Below are positions 57,469-64,000 of a stretch of 64,000 nucleotides of DNA, piece by piece. The stretch covers positions 1 through 64,000 of the forward strand of contig JACPQY010000080.1 of the NCBI GenBank assembly GCA_016190245.1, given 5' to 3'. The stretch is from Nitrospirota bacterium (GTDB lineage: Bacteria > JACPQY01). The notes beneath the pieces are model-generated. The model was not told the DNA's origin and did not search any database. It saw nothing but the letters and a program-made list of their open reading frames with translations. The number at the start of each line of letters is the position of its first letter. The stretch's first letter is position 1. The position numbers and the translations under genes were made by a program.

Positions 57469-58060
57469 CGCGGGCACCCGCCGGGCTGAGGTCCACCGGA
57501 AGACGAAGGAGACCGAGGTGACGGTCTCCCTCCGCCTCGACGGCACGGGGCAGGGGACCGTGTCCACCACGATCCCGTTCCTGGACCACATGCTGGATCT
57601 CCTCAAGCTTCACAGCCGATTCAACCTCGACATCCGCGCGAAGGGCGACACGGAGGTGGACTTCCACCACGTGGTGGACGACGTGGGGATCTGTCTGGGA
57701 CAGGCGCTCGACGGCGCGCTCGGCGATCGGCGGGGGATCGCGCGGTACGGTCATGCCCGCGTGCCGATGGATGAGGCGCTCGCGGACGTCACGCTCGATT
57801 TCTCGGGGCGGCCCTATCTTCGATACGACGTGAAGATCTCGAAGGGGAGAATTCGGGACTTCGACGTTGAGCTGGTGGAAGGTTTTTTCTCGTCGCTCTG
57901 CACACACGCCGGGCTGACGATGCACGTCCACGTCCCGTATGGGAGAAACCGCCACCACATCGTGGAGGGCATTTTCAAGGCGAGCGCGCAGGCCCTTCGA
58001 CGCGCCGTGGCAGTGGATCCGACTCTCGCGACCGTCCCCTCGACCAAGGGCGTGATCTGA
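57443..58060 (+). CDS. hisB: Imidazoleglycerol-phosphate dehydratase
   Basis: RKTKETEVTVSLRLDGTG, IPFLDHMLDLLKLHSRFNLDIRAKGD, DFHHVVDDVGICLGQAL, GRNRHHIVEGIFKA. Confidence 0.97.
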   Translation: MARRNAARSAGTRRAEVHRKTKETEVTVSLRLDGTGQGTVSTTIPFLDHMLDLLKLHSRFNLDIRAKGDTEVDFHHVVDDVGICLGQALDGALGDRRGIARYGHARVPMDEALADVTLDFSGRPYLRYDVKISKGRIRDFDVELVEGFFSSLCTHAGLTMHVHVPYGRNRHHIVEGIFKASAQALRRAVAVDPTLATVPSTKGVI

Positions 58061-58078
58061 GGGCGCGGGGGGAGCCGC

Positions 58079-58726
58079 ATGGCAACACCTCGCGTCGCCG
58101 TTGTGGACTATGGTGTGGTCAACCTGCGCAGCATGGTCAAAGCCCTTGAGCGGTTGGGCGCGCGCGTGGTGCCCACGCAGAGCCGCCGCGCGCTCCAAAA
58201 CGCCACAGCCATCGTCCTTCCGGGCGTCGGTCATTTCGGGGCCGCAGCGCGCAACCTTGACCGGCTGGGTCTGGTCGAGCCCTTGAAGCGAGAGATCCGT
58301 GCAGGAAAACCCTTTCTCGGCGTGTGCTTGGGGCTTCAGCTTCTCTTCGAGGGGAGCGATGAAGCTCCTGGGATTGCCGGCCTGGGTGTGTTGCTGGGTC
58401 GCGTGCGCCGCCTTCGAGCGCGTTCGAAGGGCTTGAAGCTGCCGCACATGGGTTGGAACGCGGTTCGCTTCGCCGACCGCAGGAGTGGACGCACACCCGG
58501 CAGAACGCCCGAGGCCGACTCCTACTTCTACTTCGTTCACACCTACGCCCCCGTTCCGGCGGACGATCGAGTGGTGCTCGGCCGCACGCGCTACGGCCAG
58601 GATTTCGTGTCCGCCGTCGCCTGGGAAAACGTTCTTGCGTGCCAGTTCCACCCCGAGAAGAGCCAGGCGACGGGGCTGCGATTCCTCCAAGACCGCTTTC
58701 TTCGCCGCCACGACCTGATCTGCTGA
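58079..58726 (+). CDS. hisH: Imidazole glycerol phosphate synthase subunit HisH
   Basis: VAVVDYGVVNLRSMVKALERLG, VLPGVGHFGAAARNL, FLGVCLGLQLLFEGSDE, KLPHMGWN, ACQFHPEKSQATGLRFLQDF. Confidence 0.96.
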   Translation: MATPRVAVVDYGVVNLRSMVKALERLGARVVPTQSRRALQNATAIVLPGVGHFGAAARNLDRLGLVEPLKREIRAGKPFLGVCLGLQLLFEGSDEAPGIAGLGVLLGRVRRLRARSKGLKLPHMGWNAVRFADRRSGRTPGRTPEADSYFYFVHTYAPVPADDRVVLGRTRYGQDFVSAVAWENVLACQFHPEKSQATGLRFLQDRFLRRHDLIC

Positions 58727-58775
58727 TTGACAGGGTGCCGCACTTCCGTTACACTTCGGGTAGGGAATTCCGATC

Positions 58776-59012
58776 ATGCCGACATCGGGACCAAGAATCA
58801 GCGCGGTGGTGGAGCGGCCCTTGTACGATGCCATTCAGCGCATCGCGGCTCGGGATCAGGTCAGTATCTCGGAGAAGGCGCGCGATCTCCTCCGCGAAGC
58901 GCTGGAACTGACGGAAGATGCGGCGCTCGAGCAACTCGTCAACCGCCGCCGCAGAACATCACGTCGCTCGTATTCCCTCGCTGAGGTCAGACGACGCCTG
59001 AGACTCGACTGA
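58776..59012 (+). CDS. RHH/CopG-type antitoxin-like protein
   Basis: RISAVVERPLYDAIQRIAARDQVSISEKARDLLREALEL; directly upstream of RelE-like gene. Confidence 0.75.
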   Translation: MPTSGPRISAVVERPLYDAIQRIAARDQVSISEKARDLLREALELTEDAALEQLVNRRRRTSRRSYSLAEVRRRLRLD

Positions 59013-59018
59013 CCGCCG

Positions 59019-59315
59019 TTGGCGTACATCGTCCGCTTTCGAGATGTGGCGCTGGCCGATCTTGAGGAACTTCCCAGAAACCTCCAGGCACGAATCCTCC
59101 GTGCCGTCGAGGCAAGGCTCGCAACCGCTCCCCATCGGTACGGAGTGAGACTCAGACGCGCCTTGTCGGGACTCTGGAAGCTGCGAGTGGGCGACCGGCG
59201 GATGGTCTATGAGCTGGAGCGCTCGTCTGTAACCGTCTGGGCCGTCCGACATCGCAAGGACGTGTATCCGGAGGTCGAGCGACGGGCAAGGACGGGAGAA
59301 ACCAGGCGGAACTGA
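59019..59315 (+). CDS. RelE/ParE superfamily toxin
   Basis: YIVRFRDVALADLEELPRNLQARILRAVEARL...LRRALSGLWKLRVGDRRMVYELERSSVTVWAVRHRKDVY. Confidence 0.88.
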   Translation: MAYIVRFRDVALADLEELPRNLQARILRAVEARLATAPHRYGVRLRRALSGLWKLRVGDRRMVYELERSSVTVWAVRHRKDVYPEVERRARTGETRRN

Positions 59316-59458
59316 AGCGGACCGAGACTCGAACGGGAATGGAACAAATGGTCACAGGGTTGTTCGGTGCTGGATTGACTCGTCCTGTGTGACCCCATAT
59401 CCTTTCCAGATGCGGACAAGCAAAGAGTGACAAGTTAGCCAGACGGTGGGAGACTGAG

Positions 59459-60352
59459 ATGGCAGAAATCACGCGTCGACGCCTTGGGGAATTGCTCCGG
59501 GATCTCTTCGAAATCCTCCTCCGAACCCCCGACGGTATGCAGGCACGGGACGCCCTGGCGGCACTCGCTCCCGAGGTGAAGCTTACTGCCTACGAAGCCG
59601 GTGACTACGAGTCTGGCGGCCGCCGATTCGAGAAGATCGTGAGATTTGCGACGGTCGACACAGTGAAGGCAGGCTGGCTTGAGAAGACGAAGGGTCGTTG
59701 GTCGGTCACGGATCAAGGGAAACAGGCCGTAGGCAAGTACGCTGACCCGGAAGCGTTCTACCGCGAGGCGGTAAAGCTCTATCGCCAGTGGAAAGCCAGT
59801 CGGCCCGAGTCCGAGCCGGAATCGGACGAGGAACCAACCGACAGAACCTCGGCAAAGGCGACGAGCATAACGTACGAAGAGGCCGAGGAGCAGGCCTGGG
59901 CAGAGATCGAGGCTTACCTGCGTGAGATGAATCCGTACGATTTTCAGGAACTCGTCGCCTCCCTGCTTCGCGGAATGGGCTACCATGTTTCTTGGGTCGC
60001 TCCGCCGGGAAAGGACGGCGGCACCGACATCCTCGCGTGGAGCGATCCGCTGGGCACACGGCCTCCGAGGATCAAGGTGCAGGTGAAGCGCCAGGACCAG
60101 CCGATCAACGTTGATGGCCTCCGCTCCTTCATGGCACTACTGGGTGATGAAGACGTTGGTCTTTTCGTGTCCGCAGGCGGCTTCACCAAGGACGCCCATG
60201 AGGAGGCTCGTACGCAGGAGAAGCGAAGAGTCACCTTGGTTGACTTGGAACGGTTGGTTGACATGTGGATCGAGCACTACGGCAAGCTGGAAGAACCCGC
60301 GCGTCGCAGGCTCCCGCTGCAACCGATTTGGTTCCTTGCACCAGAGTCGTAG
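59459..60352 (+). CDS. Mrr-type restriction endonuclease with N-terminal winged-helix (Mrr_N-like) domain
   Basis: MNPYDFQELVASLLRGMGYHVSWVAPPGKDGGTDILAWSDPLGTRPPRIKVQVKRQD (PD-(D/E)xK type) ... GLFVSAGGFTKDAHEEA. Confidence 0.88.
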   Translation: MAEITRRRLGELLRDLFEILLRTPDGMQARDALAALAPEVKLTAYEAGDYESGGRRFEKIVRFATVDTVKAGWLEKTKGRWSVTDQGKQAVGKYADPEAFYREAVKLYRQWKASRPESEPESDEEPTDRTSAKATSITYEEAEEQAWAEIEAYLREMNPYDFQELVASLLRGMGYHVSWVAPPGKDGGTDILAWSDPLGTRPPRIKVQVKRQDQPINVDGLRSFMALLGDEDVGLFVSAGGFTKDAHEEARTQEKRRVTLVDLERLVDMWIEHYGKLEEPARRRLPLQPIWFLAPES

Positions 60353-60737
60353 GCAAGTTCGCGGCTTACATGTCGGTGCAGCCTGCGGGGCCCCGGGGGC
60401 TGCGCGGCTGACCGCTGGTGTTGGCCGAACGAAACGAAGGGAGAAGCGAATGGGACGGAAGGCACAGGGCCCGAAGTGGGTACGCTATTCGGGGGGATCG
60501 GAGGTCAACTCTATCCGGTTGAGATGCCATCTGCCCTGTGTTCCTACGAGCGTGGAGTTCTGAGGGACGGGCGGCTGCTTCAGCCGTGACTCGATTGCGG
60601 CGAGGAATTTCCCCAGGTCTGTGAAAGCCCCTTGGTTCCAGACGGACGGCCTGCGGTCCCTCGCCCACCTGCCCGGCCTTGGGCCGCTCCGATGGCCTCG
60701 CGTTGACCGGTGGGCGAGGTGCCGATACGATGGGCTT

Positions 60738-61115
60738 ATGCGGGAGGAATCGGAGCGGCTGCTGAAACAGGCGCGGGAGAACCGAGCGTCGGCGGCGACG
60801 CTGTTGCAGGGGGATCGGTTCGAGGCCTCCATGTTCTACAGCAACCAGACAGCCGAACTGGCCCTCAAGGCCGTCTACTTGGAGAAGAAGCGGCGACCTG
60901 CGCGGACGCACGATCTCGTCGTCCTCTCTCGCGAACTCGGGGCTCCGAAGGCCATTCAGGAGGCGGCCCGGATCCTGACGCCCAGCTACATCATCACGCG
61001 TTATCCGGACGCGGCCAACGGCGTGCCAGCCGAGCTGTTCTCCGAGGATGATGCGAAAAAGCAGATCACACTGGCCGACGAGGTGTTGAAATGGGTCGAG
61101 CTGAAGCTGACGTAA
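60738..61115 (+). CDS. HEPN domain protein
   Basis: RLLKQARENRASAATLLQGDRFEASMFYSNQTAELALKAVYLEKKRRPARTHDLVVL; RX4H present. Confidence 0.88.
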   Translation: MREESERLLKQARENRASAATLLQGDRFEASMFYSNQTAELALKAVYLEKKRRPARTHDLVVLSRELGAPKAIQEAARILTPSYIITRYPDAANGVPAELFSEDDAKKQITLADEVLKWVELKLT

Positions 61116-61429
61116 GGCGCTTACTCAGGAGCCTGCGGACACACCGGGTTGAGCGGGCGATCCTGTTCGGCTCGCGAGCGAGGGGTGAGGCCCTCGTCGA
61201 CAGCGACGTGGACCTGATTCTCGTCTCGCCGGGCTTCGAAGGAATCCCCTTCGTGAAGCGGATCGGGGACGTCCTCGCGAAATGGCGGGGGAGGGTGGGT
61301 TTGGATGTCCTGTGCTACACACCCGGTGAGTTTCGGAAGAAGTGTCGGGAATACGGATTGGTTCGGGAGGCCGCGCGTGAGGGCCGGTCTCTGATCGGAC
61401 GCCGCCGGGGGGACGGGCTTCGGGCCTGA
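61091..61429 (+). CDS. MNT-type minimal nucleotidyltransferase
   Basis: AILFGSRARGEALVDSDVDLILV (GSx10DxD). Confidence 0.9.
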   Translation: MGRAEADVRRLLRSLRTHRVERAILFGSRARGEALVDSDVDLILVSPGFEGIPFVKRIGDVLAKWRGRVGLDVLCYTPGEFRKKCREYGLVREAAREGRSLIGRRRGDGLRA

Positions 61430-61511
61430 AGAACATGAACCGGGTTCCGGCTGAGGTGGCGAATGGGCTTTGGCCGGGTCGGGCAGGGTGTGGTACTCTC
61501 GCCTTGTGAAC

Positions 61512-62339
61512 ATGCCCGCCGAGGCCGTGATTGAACAGGAAGCTGACGAGAAGCTGCGCAGGCTGCAGGATGCGTTGCGGGAGTGGCCCAACGCGCTGGT
61601 GGCCTTTTCCGGCGGCGTGGACAGCGCGTTCCTCCTGCGCGTGGCGGCGGACACCCTTGGTAGGGAGCGCGTGTGCGCGTTCACGGCCCTGTCCCAGACG
61701 GTGCCTGAGCAGGACGCGCGCGACGCGAGCGAGCTGGCCTCTTCCATCGGGGTGGAGCACATCGTGCTGCGCTCGGGCCATCTCCAGATGGAATCCTTTC
61801 TTCGCAACGACGCGGACCGGTGCTACTTCTGCAAGGACGAGATCTACTCGATCGCGCGGAAGGTGGCGGACGAGCGCGGCTCGGCGGTGGTGCTGGACGG
61901 CACGAATGCGGACGATCTTTCCGATGTGCGGCCCGGCCTTCGCGCGGCCAAGGAACTGGGGGTCCAGAGCCCGCTGGCTGAGGCAGGTCTCACGAAAGCC
62001 GAGATCCGCGAACTCAGCCGACGTCTGGGCCTGCCCACGTGGGACCGGCCTGCCTCGCCGTGCCTGTCCTCAAGGTTTCCGAAGGGTTTGCGCATCACCC
62101 CGGAGGGGTTGAGCAGCGTGGGGCAGGGCGAGGCGTTCCTCAGATCGCTCGGATTCCGGGAGTTCCGCCTGAGAAACCACGGCGACATCGCCAGACTGGA
62201 GCTTCGCGCGGAAGACTTTGAGCGGATGCAGGAGGGCGATGTCCGCTCGCAGATCGCGTCCCGTCTCAAGGAACTCGGGTTCAAGTTCGTTTGCGTGGAT
62301 CTCGAACCTTTCCGCTCGGGGCGGATGAACGAAGTCTGA
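61512..62339 (+). CDS. larE: ATP-dependent sacrificial sulfur transferase LarE
   Basis: ALVAFSGGVDSAFLLRVA, NDADRCYFCKDEIY, DGTNADDLSDVRPGLRAAKELGV, PASPCLSSRFPKGLRI. Confidence 0.93.
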   Translation: MPAEAVIEQEADEKLRRLQDALREWPNALVAFSGGVDSAFLLRVAADTLGRERVCAFTALSQTVPEQDARDASELASSIGVEHIVLRSGHLQMESFLRNDADRCYFCKDEIYSIARKVADERGSAVVLDGTNADDLSDVRPGLRAAKELGVQSPLAEAGLTKAEIRELSRRLGLPTWDRPASPCLSSRFPKGLRITPEGLSSVGQGEAFLRSLGFREFRLRNHGDIARLELRAEDFERMQEGDVRSQIASRLKELGFKFVCVDLEPFRSGRMNEV

Positions 62340-62346
62340 AGGGCTG

Positions 62347-62868
62347 TCAGGCTTTGGTTGTTCTCGCGAATCGCAGCGTTTCCCCCACAAGGACCAGCGC
62401 GGCCGTGCAAAAGAGCAGGGCGGAGAGGAAGATGAGAACCGTCCATTCCGTGCGCAGGCCGGGATCGTGGGTGACGTACCCCGTGGTGACCACGCCAAAG
62501 AGGCTGCACGTCATGGCCAGCAGACCGATCCCGATCGTCATGGGAGGGGATTTGATGCGGGCGTGTGCCAGGATGGAGACAAGAATTCCTCCGGTGATGA
62601 CGAAAGCCGGTCGGTCGAGCGAGGCGCCTGCCGCATGCGTGCGTGCAAGGAGCGCCGCGCCGACAAGGATCTGCAGAACCAGCATGGCAAGGAAGATCCT
62701 CCTCGGCCGGGGATCGCGCCGGTTCGGGGTCAGATTGTCAGCACCGTACGTCTGGATCGAGAGGCAGCGCCGGCAGGCGAACACTTCGAGGGGTTCGAGC
62801 TCGCCGACCTGCAACTCGCGCTCGCAGACGCGGCAGAACGCCTGAAGGACGGTTCCCTTCGCTTCCAT
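62347..62868 (-). CDS. Small zinc-ribbon membrane protein, unknown function
   Basis: CRVCERELQVGELEPLEVFACRRC zinc ribbon, followed by about four TMs. Confidence 0.6.
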   Translation of the reverse strand: MEAKGTVLQAFCRVCERELQVGELEPLEVFACRRCLSIQTYGADNLTPNRRDPRPRRIFLAMLVLQILVGAALLARTHAAGASLDRPAFVITGGILVSILAHARIKSPPMTIGIGLLAMTCSLFGVVTTGYVTHDPGLRTEWTVLIFLSALLFCTAALVLVGETLRFARTTKA

Positions 62869-63715
62869 GCCGAGACGCATTATAGACGAGGACCCGGAGA
62901 CAATCCGCTTCGGCGCCGGTGTTGCCCGCGAGGCCGGCGACCTCCTCAGGCGGCACCTCGGCCGCGGCGTGCGTGTCCGGTACAAGGGCTGGAACAATCT
63001 CGTGACGGATCTCGACGAGCGGGCGCAACGGCTCATCGTTCGCCGCATCCGAGGCCGCTTCCCGGAGCATCAAATCGTTGCCGAAGAGGCGGGCCTCTCC
63101 GAGGCGGGCCGCAGCCCGTCGCGAATGCAGTGGTTCGTGGACCCTCTGGACGGAACCACCAACTACGCGCACGGTTACCCGGTGTTCTGCGTCTCGATGG
63201 CGCTTGCCGAGAGCGGCCGCGTGCGTCTCGGCGTCGTCCACGACCCGTGCCGCGACGAGACTTTCACGGCCCTCCGCGGTGGGGGGGCCTGGCTCAACGG
63301 CGACCGCTTGCGGGTTTCGAAGACCGCCCGCCTGGACCACGCTCTCCTCGCCACGGGGTTCTCGTACGAACGCCCGATCACCCTTCTGAACCTGATCCAT
63401 TTCCGGAATTTCATTCTCTCGTCGAGGGCTGTTCGGAGAGACGGCTCCGCGGCGCTCGACCTCTGCTACACCGCCGCCGGCCGGTTCGATGGATTTTGGG
63501 AGTTGAATCTCAACCCGTGGGATGTGGCCGCCGGCGCCTTGCTCATCGAAGAGGCGGGCGGCTGCCTGACCGATTTCGGCGGGCGCCCATTCGACGTTCA
63601 CTCGAAGGAAGTGGTGGCCTCGAACGGCCGCATCCATCGCGCGATGCGCCAGGTCCTTGCGCGCGCGCGGAGAGGCCCCGCCGGAAGATCTTCCCCGAAG
63701 GGGCCGACGTCTTGA
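62867..63715 (+). CDS. suhB: Inositol monophosphatase family protein
   Basis: NLVTDLDERAQRLIVRRIRGRFPEHQIVAEEAG, WFVDPLDGTTNYAHGYPVFCVSMAL, WDVAAGALLIEEAGG. Confidence 0.95.
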   Translation: MPRRIIDEDPETIRFGAGVAREAGDLLRRHLGRGVRVRYKGWNNLVTDLDERAQRLIVRRIRGRFPEHQIVAEEAGLSEAGRSPSRMQWFVDPLDGTTNYAHGYPVFCVSMALAESGRVRLGVVHDPCRDETFTALRGGGAWLNGDRLRVSKTARLDHALLATGFSYERPITLLNLIHFRNFILSSRAVRRDGSAALDLCYTAAGRFDGFWELNLNPWDVAAGALLIEEAGGCLTDFGGRPFDVHSKEVVASNGRIHRAMRQVLARARRGPAGRSSPKGPTS

Positions 63716-63795
63716 CACCGTTTGCGTCGGGGTGCGACGATGCGGCGGTGAGCCGGAGGGTGAAAGCGAAGAGAGAATTGAGTAGGACTCGAGGG

Positions 63796-64000
63796 ATGAT
63801 CCCCGTTCGCTGCCGTCAGTCGGCGGTCTTGTTCGCGTTCTTGGCTTCGCTCGGCATGGGCTTGGGCGATGCCGGAACCCTTGTCTTGTGCTTGGAGGAG
63901 GACCGCGTGGCGGTCGAGGTGGGAAAGTGCGGTCCTGGTAAAGCGGTGCAAGATCCATGTCGTGCCCCCTGCGTGGACATCCCCCTGGCGACGGCCGGGA
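63796..64000 (+). CDS. Secreted Cys-containing protein, incomplete at window end
   Basis: MIPVRCRQSAVLFAFLASLGMGLGDAGTLVLCLEEDRVAVEVGKCG...CRAPCVDIPLA; open to window edge. Confidence 0.5.
   Translation, partial: MIPVRCRQSAVLFAFLASLGMGLGDAGTLVLCLEEDRVAVEVGKCGPGKAVQDPCRAPCVDIPLATAG

Noticed and set aside
60353-60737. Small ORFs between the Mrr-like gene and HEPN (e.g. MGRKAQGPKWVRYSGGSEVNS...)
   Set aside because: Very short, no domain, overlapping frames; not supported as genes.

Overview
High-GC, gene-dense chromosomal window from a Gram-negative-type bacterium (LPS-heptose genes, outer-membrane-type proteins). About 55 convincing CDSs, no rRNA, no convincing tRNA, no CRISPR. Main blocks: rhomboid / M23 / PEGA, with a FHA-sigma54 regulator and a Ser/Thr kinase (0.3-6 kb); ZIP-cytochrome c fusion and acyl-CoA dehydrogenase (6.5-9 kb); ftsH-folP-cdaA-cdaR (9.1-13.4 kb); galE and LPS heptose genes (13.4-17.6 kb); heme genes hemDE fusion-hemH-hemG invaded by a REP-associated (Y1) transposase and its terminal repeats (18.8-25.3 kb); GMC oxidoreductase (25.3-27.2 kb); RimK / aspartoacylase-like / pyruvoyl arginine decarboxylase cluster (28.2-30.7 kb); RfaE2-ICMT fusion (31 kb); HEAT-CheR-CheB (32-36 kb); AroQ-HisC fusion/tyrA/aroA/cmk/rpsA/sppA/HU (36-43 kb); phosphomannomutase/manC/cupin (44.6-47.5 kb); rho-rpmE-prfA-prmC-murA-hisGDBH (49.8-58.7 kb); an accessory island with RHH/RelE, Mrr-like endonuclease and HEPN/MNT (58.7-61.4 kb); larE and suhB (61.5-63.7 kb). 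The most unusual signals are (i) a mobile-element terminal repeat whose ATG abuts or supplies the start of neighbouring heme genes, and a second palindromic repeat family that supplies stop codons; (ii) several unusual domain fusions (ZIP-cytochrome c, RfaE2-ICMT, HemD-HemE, AroQ-HisC); (iii) the RimK/deacylase/ArgDC cluster; (iv) a 214-bp MITE-like element. All product calls are by eye from motifs and overall resemblance; no database search was run.
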